NCBI GenBank assembly: GCA_011634665.1
Contig: WAEK01000011.1
Location: 222,001-286,000 of the forward strand
DNA length: 64,000 bases
DNA from: Mortierella sp. BCC40632
Lineage: Eukaryota > Mortierellomycota > Mortierellomycetes > Mortierellales > Mortierellaceae
Direction: 5' to 3'
Below, in pieces: positions 31,188 to 44,616 of the stretch. Within the stretch, counting starts at the first letter, position 1. Each line of letters opens with the position of its first letter. A model generated the notes under the pieces. It was not told the origin of the DNA. It did not search any database and saw only the letters and a program-made list of their open reading frames with translations. The position numbers were made by a program, and so were the translations under genes.

Positions 31188-32349
31188 GAGGCATCGATGA
31201 GAGGGGAGAATATATATATGTGTGTGTGTGTGTGTGGCAGAGAGCAACAAAGGATGATGAGAAGAACAAGAAGAAGAAGAAGAAGAAGAAAGGGATGAAA
31301 TGCTAAGCAAGAAAAAACAGACCGAGAAAAGGGTCAATGACAGAGGACAGGATGGAATGCAATGGAAGGTGGAATGAATAGACTGGTCAAAGGCGCGTGG
31401 TCATGCCGCAGGTCAACAGGGCAGATGGAAATAGGGGGCGTGTATTTTCAGTTGGGTGAGAAGGGGGCTGAACAACAAGCAAGGCAGGTGGGCAAAGCAC
31501 AGCGGGTGGGGTCTAGTGTCCATGTTTCCACAGCCATGTCCTTTTTGTTTTTTCTCTCCGAGTATAAGGTATGGGCAATCCAATGGTCAAGATCGTCCGC
31601 TTGCATGTTGATCCGGTTGCCAGGGAAGGGTGGGCTAGGGCTCTGTGGATGGAAGATCGATCTTGGAAAATGGGCGAAGCGCGCTTTTCTGTCTCTCTCT
31701 CTCTCTCTGGCCTGATACTGCATGACCACCACCAGGGTCATTCTTCGATCCAGGGCTTGGTCTGTGCCCAATCCTTGGCACAAAGTGCCCTTGGCCCAAG
31801 AGTACTGTCTACTCCCTGCTGTCTGACTGTCACTGTGGTTGTTCTTGCCTGCGCGGCCACTGCTCCTGCAAGCTGTGTCAATGCTCTATCGACGAGGCTG
31901 TTGCTCTCAAGAACTGGAATGCGGGATAATTCGCAGGACAGAGTGGAGGAAGGAAAGGAGAAAGAATAATATTGAACGCGCGCGTGTCCTGCAGCTGTAG
32001 TTGTTTGGTCGCCGTCGGGAAAAAGTCTTGACAGGGAGAGGAGTCCCTGGACATCTCCCCCATGGCTGCGAATAGCACAAGATACTCTTTCTCTCTCTCT
32101 TTCTCTCACACACACACACACACATGTACCCGAGTGAACACACACAGGTAGCCCCTTACTCATCCGGTGTAACTGCAGTTTCAAATAACTGAGGTCGGGC
32201 AAACGAAGCTCGCTCGTGTTCGTGAGAGTGACGTTGCTCAAATCGACTGGCTCGGTTGCCATCCTCCACTCCTTTATCTTCTTCTCCTTCGCATCCGGAC
32301 ACGGACCAACCAACCGAACGAGCCTTCAAGCCAACAACAACATCCTCTC
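31188..32349. other. Intergenic region between LIM and p24 genes
   Basis: Holds both divergent promoters. It has (TG)n at 31222-31236, a GAAGAA tract at 31268-31292, a CT tract at 31692-31706 and a CA tract at 32106-32124. No gene recognised. Confidence 0.5.
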
Positions 32350-33215
32350 ATGCTCGGAAAACTCTCCATCCTGCTCGCCGCCCTCCTGGCAGCTCTCCAG
32401 CTCGTGGCTGCATACAATGTCGTCGTCCCTCCACAAGAGCGCAGATGCTTCTTTGAGAATCTCGAAAAGGACGACAACATTCACGTCTCGTTCCAGGTCG
32501 GAGAAGGAGGCCATCTCGACATTGATTTCTGGGTATGTGTGGTCATCATCCCCAGTTTGATTTTCATTTTCATTTTCATTTTTTTTTTTTTCCTGCTTTT
32601 TGCCTTTACTTTTAACGCGTGCATGCACGCGCCATCCTTCGGCCAGCCCCGCTCTCTCTCCAGTGACATCACGACCTTGGGCATATTCACTGACTAAAGC
32701 ATTCCAAAATTCTTTTTTGACAACCAATCTAGGTCGCAGACCCCAACGGCCATTTCGTGGAGGATGTTAAAAAGTCCGCTTCTACCAGTTTCCTCCATGT
32801 TGCCCAGATGAACGGAAAATACGAGTACTGCTTCAGCAATACCTTTTCGACTATCACCGAGAAGACCGTAGGCTTCAACTCTCTCGTCATCAAGCCATAC
32901 AAGGAGGACGCAAGTAAGAACCTCAGAGATGATACCTTTGATGCATAGACAGGGAGTGTCTCTGTCTGGCTCTTCACGCTATCTTATGCGCGACACAACG
33001 AAATAGCGAAGCTGTGTGTATTGGCTTGATAGGCCATATCTAATCGTTGTTCTCTTGTCTATTCTCTTGTAGGTCACCCCGCTGACCCATTGGAAAAAGA
33101 GATTCGTGAATTGGCTGCTGGAATTGAAGATATCAGGAACGAGCAGGAATACACCCTTGCTCGCGAGAGGACACACCGCAATAGTAAGTGTTGTATAGGG
33201 ATTTGGCCCCGACTT

Positions 33216-33251
<36 letters not shown>

Positions 33252-33490
33252 CTTTGGCTTCGGCTTTGGCTTTGGCTTTAGCTTTAGCTACTCTAAATAC
33301 CCTTGATGGAGAACAAGAGGTATTGTATAGCATTACTAACGCCCAACCGACCTTAATCTCCTTAGCTGCCGAGAGCACAAACTCACGTGTAGTGTGGTGG
33401 TCATTGTTCCAGACGGCTATCCTCTTCTTGGTCTGCGTCTTCCAGATCACTTACCTCAAGCGGTTCTTTGAGGTGAAGCGCGTTGTTTAA
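32350..33490 (+). CDS. p24 family cargo receptor (EMP24/TMED2 type)
   Basis: Exons 32350-32532, 32733-32913, 33073-33183 and 33366-33490, giving about 200 aa. It has a hydrophobic signal peptide (residues 1-21), a GOLD domain with the expected Cys pair (RRCFFENL and KYEYCFSN), a coiled region (EKEIRELAAGIEDIRNEQEY), one membrane span and the cytosolic tail YLKRFFEVKRVV, which contains the FF and basic motifs for COPII/COPI binding. The tail closely resembles p24-beta (TMED2/Emp24). Such proteins form hetero-oligomers that shuttle between ER and Golgi and sort GPI-anchored cargo. The last intron holds a T-run of over 30 bases. Confidence 0.93.
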
Positions 33491-36262
33491 TCAAGAATAT
33501 CTCTCAGTGCTGTCTTGCTCTCTCCCTCTCTCCCTCTCTCTCTTTCTCAAGTATTTGGTGTACATTCTTTCTTGGAACGTGGAGTGTGAAGTAACATGAC
33601 CTATTACCATGGAAATAGTCCATACAAAATAAAGTATGGACTAGTATTTAAATGCAGCTGAAACGGCCTTAATGACTGATATATCGAAAAATATTTGCGC
33701 CAACCGATACAGGAATTGGTATTTGTGTCTTTTTTTTTTTTTTTTTTTTTTTTTTTTGAGTGGGTCAGCTCTATCGCTCTCCGGGTTCACTCCAGTTTTC
33801 CGCTTAGGCCAAAAAAAAAAAAAAAAAAAAAAATTCCCACAAGGATGTATAGATGTGTTGCGCGTGTCCATTAACCACAAATTGGTACGAGACAAACCCC
33901 CCCCTTCTTTCCTACCCAGCTTTAGCTACTCTGACAAATGTCAAATGGAAGATAGACGTTTTGTTCTGCAGGACAATGGATCTATCTTTTTCTTCGGGCA
34001 TGTATCAGAAGATCAAACTGCATTAGGAATAAAGATCAACAGGAGGCGACCCTGAATGAGCTTAAAAATAACCAGTTGGATGGTCAATCATAACAAGGTT
34101 TGAAAAGAATGGCGGACTTGAATGGAGATATGAGCTTGTCCATCTTAGTCCCTTCCTCACTCCAAAGCAGGGGCTCCGGTCAAGGAAACCAACAAGATCA
34201 GAAGGGAGGGTAATGAACATCCAGGCGTTGTATGTCTAATGACAAGTGTGAGAACATGGCAGAGAACCTACCCTCCTCAATATTTTGTGTGTCTGTTCAA
34301 CTAACCCGCAGTGGGAATAAATTGCCGAAGATTCTCTCCGACAAGTCATTTCTTCGATTTACTGTTGACAGAAGGGCCATCGAAGAAAATATGACAAACA
34401 CAATCATGCCAGCCAGACTTCGGCGAATAGAAAGATAGACGAAAATAGGTGTTTTAGGTAGGGGACAGCTGAATTGTCAGCAATGGACCCCTGCTGTGAA
34501 GGCCTCGTGGTACTATTTGGGGCTGCCAAAGTCAGCTAACAAAGGCAGTCAACCTTCGCTTTGCAACTTGTATGCGAATCGGCAATTTTGTTGGACACAC
34601 TACGCACAAATGAACCAGTCAAACCTATAGAAGACGGCTTATACACATTCTCCTATGTAGGAGAACTAGTGGCCGGGGATGCCCCCCTTTCCCACCCTTT
34701 CTTCACTCAAAAAAGAAGATAGGGATCGACAGAGCCTCGTAGGTAGCGTTTTATTTTATTTTTTCTCGGTCAGAAATTAAAAGAAGGTCCATCCTGATGA
34801 GGGATGGCGGTCGTTGCGCGGGGTCACTGGCCACGTGTATTGACATGGTTACGGGAGGGTTGTCACCACTATGTGGTGACCTTAGATTAGTTCTTTGCCT
34901 ACGTAGCTATCTTAAGAGAAACAGATTGTTAAAAAGAAGGTCACACACATTTCAACGGCCACTAGTTCGACTTCGACGGAGAATGTATCTTTTGTTGCCT
35001 TGTCCCAAAAGCGATAAAAGTTTGCTTTCACAATTTCTGATTGGTAACACCGACTTGAGGAAAGCGGTTCTATTATTTTTATAATGCATCGTGAGTGACA
35101 CTCCTCTCTGGAAAGTTATCTCCTGATCTAATGCGTGGGAAACGTAGGCACTACATTGGTTCTTTACAGTGAATCTAAGAAGGAGGTTTGGTCAGTGGAT
35201 CGATACTGCTCAGAACCCTCATCGACTATCAGTCGCGAGAGTCGATCGCAAGAGCCTTCTTCTTACTGATGTCGGTCTGACAACTACAACTGTCTGTAAT
35301 TAGATCTTGGAACCCCCTATTCAACAATCCACGAAAAGAGGGAGGTAAATTTAGAAAGATCACGATGTGGATTCGTCCCGAGAGGGCATTCAGGAGGACG
35401 TGAAGGGGGATGAGTCTGCCCAGCTAGCTCCTCCAGGTATCGTCTCCTGCCTGGACCTCTTGGAAAAGAGAACTCGTGAAAAGCACTTTGTGGGTGTTGG
35501 ACAGTAAGGAAGAGGAGGCTTTGCTGAGAGGCTCAGCGCAGTTTGCCAATTGAATATCTATGGGTCGGGCACAAGGAGACCATTGCGGGATGACTCTCCT
35601 TTTCATCCTCTTCTCCTTCTTTCTCTGACACGGGCTGAGTGAACCTTTGAACGGGAGAATATCTCACCCCAGCAGGCCCAGAACCTTGATCCGAGTCGAT
35701 CCTCATTTCCTCGTGAAGTACTAGACCAAGGAAACAAACAAGAAAGAAAGAAAGAAAGAAAGAAAGAAAAGAGAAAAAGGATGCATGTAGATTCTAACAA
35801 AACTTCGGAAGCAAGAGTCTTTGGATCATCTCCATTATCTCCAGTCTCTTAGCATTGCTAGTCTTATGATTAGCAATTAAGAAGTCTGTCTCCCTTGTTA
35901 CCTTCCTTCGCCTTTGCGAAAAAGAATAAAGAACGATGGTGTAGGAAGCCAAGGACATACGCTGCTTTACGCTTCCCCTTCCATAGCTTTCTGCTCGCTA
36001 TCCGAGACTTCTCTTTTAGCCACCACCGTGTGTCCACAAGGGATGCCATTCGCTCGGTCGATGAAATCCTGGTATAAAGAGACATCCCTCTGCACTTTAG
36101 TCGCTCCAACACCCAGCACCGCTAATCCAAAGAGTCTTCCACCCCCAAGCCCACCCTTTTCATACTCAAAAGTGCTGATTTCCTCACTCTCGTCACTTTT
36201 TCCCCACTCATTCACTCCAACAGCTGCAACAAAGCTCCTCGCTCCCCTCCTTTCTGTTGATC
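33491..36262. other. Gene-poor stretch of 2.8 kb
   Basis: No convincing gene on either strand. It has a poly(T) at 33731-33757, a poly(A) at 33812-33832 and (GAAA)n at 35740-35768. The segment 34795-34880 carries GTTGCGCGGGGTC, weakly like 22050-22075, so part may be old transposon. The final 250 bp is the leader of the MFS gene. Confidence 0.5.
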
Positions 36263-38290
36263 ATGGACCTAACAGAATCTACTGCAGGCTATAGTCTGTC
36301 CAGGTACTGGCGGCTAAATCAGTCGAAGGGCCTTTTGCTGGCCCTCATGTCCATTGCCCAGGTATACAGTCTCGTCATTCAAGTACCTTTAGTTTGCTTC
36401 CCGTGGGTCACAGTCACTCAGTCACAACCTAACTTGTGCGGAGACATGCTACGCTCAACTCTCTTGCTTATATACGTCTATTAGATGCTGGATATCATCA
36501 ACATTGCCAGCGTCACCATTACTTTTCCCGATATCATGAAAGATGTCGGCTATGCAGTAGATCAGTTGCAATGGTAACCGAAGGCATGCTCTTTCTTCAA
36601 CCACCCTTTTTAATCTTTCCTGTTTTGCTCCCACTCTATCGGAGACAGCTGTGTTCCTACCAATACTGATTTGACTTGTGCGTTTTTTTTTTTAAAAAAA
36701 AAGGGTTACTTCGGCATATGCGCTTTCGTACGGCGCCTTCCCTACTCATAGGCGGCCGTTTCGGGGATATGTTTGGCCACCGAAACATTTTCATTGTTGG
36801 CGTTGCCTGGTTTTCGATCTGGTCCTTCATCAATGGCTTTGCCAAGAGTCCTATTATCATGTCCGTTGGTCGTGCTCTGCAAGGTGTCGGTGCTGGGTTC
36901 ACTATCCCCAGTGCCCTGGCTATCGTCACCACCTCCTATCCTCTTGGGCCAAAGCGTAACAAGGCCCTGGCTATCTTTGGAGGTACCGGAGCTATTGGGG
37001 GTATTCTCGGTGTCCTGCTCGGAGGCATTCTTGGTTCTACTATTGGCTGGCGCTGGATCTTCTACATTACTGCCATCATCGCCTTTACCATAGTGCCTCT
37101 TGCAATTGTGGTGATTCCGCCTAAGCAAGGACAATCAAGGGCTGAGGATCGAAGGATTGATTTCCCTGGAATGATCACATTTTCTCTTGGTATCATCGCC
37201 GTGATCTACTACCTGAGTCAGGGCCCTGCCGAGGGTTGGGCAACTGCAAAGACACTGTCGCCCTTCCTTGTGGGTGTTGCACTCTTGTTCGCTTTTATTT
37301 TCATCGAACTCAAAGCCAGCAACCCGATCATGCCCCTCCGGATCTGGTCCTCGCGACGCCTGGTTGCCTCATGTGTGGCAATCACTGTAGTCATTGCCTC
37401 GGTCAACTCTTTGGTTTTCTTTGCCTCTCTTACCTTCCAGGTCGTGCTAGGATACACTCCCTTGAAAACCTCGCTCGCATATCTTGTCCATGGTATTGGC
37501 GCAGGTTTAACCATTGGGGCTATGATCAAGCTCATACTGCATGTCCGCACCAAGCTAATCATGGTCATTGGCTGGTTCTTCTTGATCGCCTCGGGTATCC
37601 TATTTGCCCAAGTTAAGGCGACTTCGTCTTACTGGTCGATCCCATTCCCTGCGTTGATTCTAAATTTTTTGGGTGTAGCTCCAGTGTGGCTAAGCTGTCA
37701 GATTAATTCAGTTGCGGATGCGAGTAACGAGGATCAGGGAGTTGTTGGTGCAGGTTCGTAAATAGCTTTGAATGTAGATGTAAAGTGAAGGGAGATCGTC
37801 TCTTTACGCTCTCGAACATGTCGCTCATATAATCCTTTTTGTACAACCTTTGACTGGACGACGTGTCTTCCTTTTTCCGATCTCCATAGTGTATAACGTC
37901 GGCATGCAGATTGGAACCCCGATTGGCATTGCCATCTCGAATATTGTTGCCAGCGGCATTAACTCACCAACGGCCACGGGTGCAGAACTTCTCAAGGGTT
38001 ACCAAGCAGCCTTCTATTCCGCTGCGGTGATGTCTGGTGTCGGACTAATTGTCACACTGCTCGTCTTCCCTAACCAGGACCCTCCTCAGTTCAAGACCGG
38101 AGCAAATATTGCTGACTCAATTGAGGGTGAGGAGATGGCCGGTGAGATATTTGGCCATGCAGGAACGATTGGCCAACTTGATACGGCACATGCGAGTGAA
38201 CTCGAAATGAAGGGAGAATTAATCTCTACAGAATTGACCATGGTCGATGGGTCACTAAAAGAGTTGTCTGAAAAGAAGCAAGAACATTAA
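36263..38290 (+). pseudogene. MFS transporter of the DHA2 drug:H+ antiporter type, one frameshift
   Basis: Exons 36263-36361, 36485-36573, 36704-37753 and 37890-38290. It encodes about 575 aa with roughly 14 membrane segments: MLDIINIASVTITFPDI, FGDMFGHRNIFIVG, VGRALQGVGAGFTIPSA (the GxxxGxxxP region) and GWRWIFYITA (a DHA2 hallmark). It exports small toxic compounds in relatives; the substrate is unknown here. Splicing phases leave one extra base in exon 3: SYGAF and LLIGGRFGD are in different frames around 36740, in a CCC run. It is either a recent pseudogene or a sequencing error, since the rest is open. Confidence 0.82.
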
Positions 38291-40733
38291 GAAGACTTTG
38301 TTTTGGCGATCCTAGAAAGAAAGAAAGAAAGAAAGAAGGGAGAAGGAATGAAAACTGGAAAAGAAAAGAAGAGAGAGAGAGAAGACCCCCAATGAGTGTG
38401 ACTTTACCTTTCTACTAGCCACCGCCCTCGTTGTACTCTTAAATAATAATTCAATAATCTAATTTCTCTAGCGAATTGGACAGATGACCTGGGCGCAACT
38501 TGCTGGATCCAGGGGCAGTATGAGCAACAGATACACCCGTGTTCCGAACTCATTTCCGCCAGGGCCCACTACGAAGGCTGCGCGTGTGTGGTAACAGAAA
38601 TGGTTGGACCAGTCCCTCCTCTCGCTCTCTCACCTCCTGTGACACCTCATGTCGATTGCGTCGACCCTGACTCTTCTACAAACAAAGAGAGATGAAGAGG
38701 AGGAAGAGAAAGGGGGGTGGGGCAAATATCGTAAAGGTGTGAAGAGAGAAAAGAGCGCCTTTTTTTTTTTTTTTTTTTTTTTTTCCTCTCCAGCTCCCGC
38801 CCCTCCCCCACCCCATGCCCCCAAACGACTAAATTCTTGCAGCATCCGCGACAAGCGGGAGCATAAGATTGCAATATTTATTGCCCGAGCAGTGTTGTGC
38901 AACCAATGCTCTGACTGAACTCTCAACCTCCCCGTGAAGCCAAGCATCTCCTGCTCACCAGATTCGCTGCACACGCAACTCTTTTTGTTTGGGGGAGCTT
39001 TTTCATTATTGAACGATGTTTTTCCAGGGACCACTGTCAGGGCGCTTACCCTGGACACGGGCCGGGCCCGCGCCCTATTGTCATCGAGCGGCGTGGCTGC
39101 GCGGTTCGAGGAGGCTGGAGAGACGAAGCGTCAAGGCAAGGGTTGGAGCAACAAAGAGGGGGGAGGGGAGGAAGTCTGCTGGTGGCGAAGAGCTGCAATG
39201 GATAAGTAAGCAAATGGTCTGACAGGCAGCCTGTCCCCGCGGCTCTTGTCCCGCTGCAGCCGTGCCGGGGGAAGGAGCGACAGAGCGACGGGGAGATAGG
39301 GAACGAAGGAGCCCTTTGTCAATAGTAATTATTAGGTTAATGGCTCTTTGTTTCCTTGTTTCCGCCCATTGCCTTGCCACCTCACTGGTCTTTTCACTCT
39401 CACTGTTGGGAATCTCATCCCTGGCGGGAAGTGTGAGCTAGCCGGAGATGTCTCTCTCTTTGACATGTTTACGAGCAAGGCTGCTCCTACGGTGGCCAGC
39501 TCCATGCTCATTCATCATCGGTGCCAAATGCATTGCTCTCTTCCACCCGTCTCCGGCCCCTGCCCATGTCCTCGGAGGACGGGACTGGCTGCAGCGGTCG
39601 TAATTGCATGCTCTGCTATGGCATGCTTTGCTCTATGTACATCTTAGCCGATGTGTACCACCAACTGGGCACATTTTATTTATCAGCTGCAAGGACTGAT
39701 CAGTCGAGATGGGATGGGAGAAGGAGCAAATGGGATCTGCATGCATCTACTTCATCTGCCCCAAAGCCCACCTCTGGTTCCTGAGGCTACTTTACATAGA
39801 GAGACTAGAGAAGAGAGAACAGAGAGAACAAGAGAGAGAGAGAGAGAAAGAAAGAAAGAAAAAGAGAGGGAGAGACAAGCGTGTCGGCAGCCCTTGGGTC
39901 ATTTATGGACCATGGACCATGACTCCTGGCTGGCCTGACGAAAGCTCTTTCTCCCAGGCGTGCTCACGCCCTGGGCTGCAGACGAAAGCAGACTGCTGCT
40001 CCTCTTACTTTCACTCTCACTCTCACTCTCTCTCTCACTTTTTTTTTTTTTTTTTTTGTATTGACCCATCTCAAGTTGGATATGCATTCTCTCTTTCCTT
40101 TCTCTCTTTCCTTTCTCTCTTTCTCTGTCTCTCTCTCTCACCTCACTCTCACTCTCACACTCTCTCTCTCTCACACACACACACACACTCGCTCTCTCTT
40201 CTCTTTCCATCATCCCCGGTGCACATGATCCCGAGATCCTCAACTTGGCTCCTCTTGACCATCCTCAACCCCCATTGCTAGAGAGAACCCCTCTTTCCAT
40301 TTGTGAATTGTGATCTCTTTTCTCTCTCTCTTTCTCTCTCTTTCTCTCTCTTTCTCTCTTCATTCTAGTCTGTGCCAATCTTTCTCTTGCCCACATCTCT
40401 GTCCATCGACACCCAAATACCTCTATCCTCCTCCTCCCTGGCCCCGTGCATGTCCTCGCGGCCCGTCCACCTGTTGAACCCAGACTCATACCCCGCCATA
40501 CAAGCAGCCACCCATCCGGTCTCCGTAAGGCGCTCTCCCTATGCTCCAGGGACGGCACCCGCGTTTGTCTTTCGTGTCACAACTAGTCACCATACTCATG
40601 CCAATCGCTGTCTATCCTCTCTTTCTCTCTTTCTTTCTTTTTCTTTCTCTTTCTCTTTCTCTCTTCTTTTCTCTCTCTTTTTCTAGGGAACAACATAAAC
40701 CCCTTCGACTCACCCCTCTGCAAACACTCCCAC
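38291..40733. other. Intergenic region with long pyrimidine leader
   Basis: No gene supported. It has GAAA and GA repeats at 38315-38385, poly(T) at 38760-38784, GA-rich 39820-39880, and CT/CA tracts 40020-40200 and 40315-40370. From 40450 a short open frame of 25 codons runs to a GTAAGG donor at about 40525 and may be in the 5' leader of the next gene. Confidence 0.5.
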
Positions 40734-41287
40734 ATGGCCGACCTTCCTGACCGCTCTCCACCACAGCCCTACTCCTCCTACCCTCAGCGACTGCCGCCCA
40801 AGCAGCCGCCACTCCACCACCACCACCATCACCATCACCAGCAGCAGCAACAGCCGCCACAGCCCCAGTCCCAGTCGCAATCCCAGTCGCACCACCCACA
40901 CCCTGCTCACTCCATCTCCCGACACTACCACTATCCGCCGCCATCCCACGCCCACCGTGCTTACCAGAGCAACCAGGACATCCAGGGACCACTTTCCGCA
41001 GGTGTCATAGAAGGCCACCGCGCCTTTCCTAGTTTCCATGGTAGTCTGCACCACCCGCGCCAGTCGTCCTCGTCCTCGACCGCATCTTCGTCGGCGCCCA
41101 TGTCGTACCCCAACCTCTCTGTTGCTGAGATTCTCGACCGGTACCAGGATGCGCACAAGGACTTTTTGGTGTCCATCTTGAACGCCAAGGCCAAGGAAGA
41201 CGAGGTATCCCACGCGTGGCGCGAGTTTTCAAAGGGGAAAAGACCTGCCATTCGAGGCCTAGTCCTCTTTTTTTTTTTTTCCTTCAC

Positions 41288-41318
<31 letters not shown>

Positions 41319-41614
41319 TCCAGCCCTCCTTCCCGACCATTCGCGACATACTGCTAGTCCTACTCAGTCCTGTCCAATCCAGCCCAGCCCAACCCAACAA
41401 CAAGGCCCCTTCTCTTGTAACACGCTCTCTCCTTTCCGAGAAGAGAAAGAGTTTTTTTTTTCCCTGCCGGCTATACTTGTGAGCGTGTGGCAGCCATGCA
41501 ACAGAACTGGCCAGGTCTACTGCATAGTGCACCATGACAGCGGCAACGCATCGGCCACGACCGATGGTCCTTGTCCCTACTCATATCCCATGATGACCCT
41601 GCTCTTCCCCGTCT

Positions 41615-41645
<31 letters not shown>

Positions 41646-41922
41646 CCTTTTCTCTCTCTCTCTCTCTTTATCTATCTATCTTTCTCTCTTCCAGAAAGAC
41701 GCAATTGATCCTTTGACCGACATGAGTCCACCATGCTGACAGTTCTTGTATATGTTCTTGTTATTTACTAGCGGAGGGCTGAGGAGGAGCGCCACAGGAC
41801 CGAGCAGATCAGACTCCAGTCCAAGCAACTCGAGCTGGAGCTGGCCATGGAGAAGCGCCGAGGTTCACCCCCTGCAGGCAAGTACCTCCTCCCCTGGACT
41901 CCCCCATTCACCACCTAATAGG

Positions 41923-41959
<37 letters not shown>

Positions 41960-42248
41960 AGGATAGGGAGCATTAGTGCTTGCGTGGAGGACTCGACGCT
42001 TAAACCTTGCCCCCTACCACCTTTTTTTTTTTTCCTATTGTTCATTGACATACGCCTCCTTTTGTCATGCTATGCAGACTTGTTCCTCCCTTTCCTCTCC
42101 CGTCCCTAAGAAAAGAATTGGAGGTGTATGGCAGCGTGATGAAAGAATGCAGAACAGTGGTACGACAGGGGTCTGCTGGTGCAACCATCCCATCCCATGG
42201 GCCCCTCCTCGATCGACTCCGCCAAAAAAAAAGCACCACCGCCTCTCT

Positions 42249-42311
<63 letters not shown>

Positions 42312-43503
42312 GTCCCTGTCTGTCGGAGAACAACTTTGACAGCGATTATTCCCTTATCCTTTCTATTCTAACCTGTCCACTCTCGGACCCCGCTTCCTAC
42401 CAGGCCGGCCAAGCAATGCCAGTTCCGAGAACACCTCTTCCCATTACACCTCACCTCCTTCGTCCTACGGCTCGCGATATGCTCCCTATCCACCATCTTC
42501 ATCCTCTATGGAGACCTCGCGTCCGACCTATGACCGACACACTACCCACCATGACCACCCTCACTCAGCTCACAATGCGCAGGATCCACAAGAATACCCA
42601 TCTTCAGCCCAGGTGAAGCATACCACTCCTCCGGAACAGCCCGCGTTGCCTCCAACACCCCAGGGACGACCTCCTTCTCTCAAGATCAACACAGCTCTGC
42701 GCCAGAGTTTCCCAAAGCGACATGCAACCTCACCGCACCATATCACATCAGCGCCAGTCCTTCCAGGCTCCAGCTCCAATAAGCACGGTAGACACTTTCC
42801 TCTGCCAGTCATCTCGGCCTCGGCACAGTCCTCTCCGGTTGCTGTTCTGGACTATCAGTCCCATATTCCACCTCCACTCACGCCAAAGGATGATCACGGT
42901 TCACCTACCTCTGCAGTCTCACCTGCTGCTAGCCAGAACATGAAGCGCAAGTCGATCCACCATGACGCCGTGATGGACGCTGTTCGGGCCAAGGTTCTCA
43001 GGAACGCGGCAGCCAACCAGTCTAATCAAAGCCAATCACAGCAGCAACAGCAGCAGCAGCAGCAGCCTCAGAGGAAGCCTAGTGGGGATTCTCTCTCGAA
43101 GCGAAAAACGTACACTTCACATGGCAACTCTCCTGATCGGTCAAAGCGTCAGATGGACAACAGTCCTTATTCGAGACCAGGGAATCTTACAGCTGTATCA
43201 GGACCAAAGTCCAGACCTAGTACCGACTCCAAGTCAAATGGCCACTCTGCTTCGTCAGAAAACAAGTTAGAGGGACCATTGCTTTCAACCCTGCCCCTTT
43301 CTGTGTCTCCCCAATCGCCCTCTCCACCCAATTCTGCTGGCGCGATGGACTCTGGCCGATCACGGTCCTCGTCTCCAACAGAGAGGAACACTGGTAAAGA
43401 CTTGATGAAGGACAACAAGATGGCCAGATACGAACTAGAACGACCAAGAGTCGAGCGTCAAAGCGAAGTTGGAGGTAGGAGCTTAGACACCATGGGATCC
43501 TGA
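40734..43503 (+). CDS. Low-complexity protein with short coiled coil, possible transcription cofactor
   Basis: Exons inferred: 40734-41204, 41772-41877 and 42404-43503, giving about 560 aa. The N-terminus is His/Gln/Pro-rich (runs of eight His and five Gln). Next comes LSVAEILDRYQDAHKDFLVS joined by splicing to KAKEDERRAEEERHRTEQIR and LELAMEKRR, a charged helix. The rest is Ser/Pro-rich with a poly-Gln run near 43045 and basic clusters. The second intron appears to use a GC-AG pair (GCAAGT donor at 41878). I do not recognise the family. The composition is that of fungal transcriptional regulators, but no DNA-binding domain is visible. Confidence 0.7.
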
Positions 43504-44616
43504 TCCAGAGTCAGTCCTTTTATTATTATTATCATTATTATTACTATTATTACTCGCATGCTGCTACCTCTGTCGACCAAACATGAAAGAATTCTCTGCT
43601 GATATTTTTTTGTATCACCTGCATTTTTTTTTTTTTTTTTTTCGTCTTTAGTGCTTGCTGTTTAAACGAATACCAGGATCGGGATGACTAGAATGACACT
43701 GCATTGACTGCAGTACGACATGAACGCAACGCCTTTCATGAAGAATGACGAGACTGTGCCTCCCTCTCCCCCACCCCCCTTTTTTTTTCTTTTTTCTTTT
43801 TTCTTTTTTTCTTTTTTTCTTTTTGTTTTTCTATACTGGTTACCCTACACTTTTTCTTTTTCTTTCTTTCTTTTTGGACATAACCATTGCTCGATTACAA
43901 GCCTGTATTGTTGTTTCGCATCACTCCAATGACACTCGTTCGCCCACTTCAGACGCGAAAGCCGAATGATGAACGCTCTTTTGCCGTGAATGGCAAGGTG
44001 ATCGAGCCGGCCTCGATCTTTTCTTTTTCTTTTTAATCTGTTTCTCTTTATTGTTATCATTATTTTTATTTTTATTTATTAGTTTTTTTTTATCTGTTCA
44101 TTCAGAGGTTCCCTTCTTTCCTCTTCCTCTTCCTCTTCCTTCTCTCTTTCCTCTTTCTTTTTCCTCTTTCTCCTTCTCCTCCTATCCTCCCCATATCCTC
44201 CTTCCTTCCGATCATTAGAATAGACGCTCATGTGCTGTAAAAAAAAAAAAATGCGACTTGCACTAAAAGCTCTCCTAAAAGTTTACACTGCATTAAAAAA
44301 AAAAATGGTGTCTTTGAAAGTGGCTTATGAACTGTTTGGTTACCTTTTTTTTTTTTTTTTGAGCACTACTTTTTTGGGAACAAAGTTTATTTGTTGACAG
44401 CCATTGGACACCATCTTGGGGATTACTCTTTTTTTTTTTTTTTTTTTTTTTCTCATTGACTGCCTCCTCCTCTCAGTCATCTCTTTTTCTCCATCCAGCA
44501 ACAATTGTCCAGGAACAGGAACAGGAACAAGGAAAAATAAAAAAAAAAGGGCACTCTCTCTCTCACACACTTCTCTCTTTCATTCTCACACTCAGCTGTC
44601 TATTTTATAAATACCA
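43504..44616. other. Intergenic region rich in homopolymers
   Basis: No gene seen. It has (ATT)n-like 43519-43555, several T-runs (43625, 43780-43830, 44345, 44430) and A-runs (44240, 44295). The last 150 bp is the CT-rich leader of the UTP18 gene. Confidence 0.5.

Noticed and set aside
34797..35084. 95-aa frame in the gene-poor stretch
   Set aside because: No recognisable motif, no splice continuation, and it lies in likely transposon relics.
41692..41743. Possible extra exon KDAIDPLTDM in the low-complexity gene
   Set aside because: No donor in the needed phase; direct joining of 41204 to 41772 gives a continuous charged helix.
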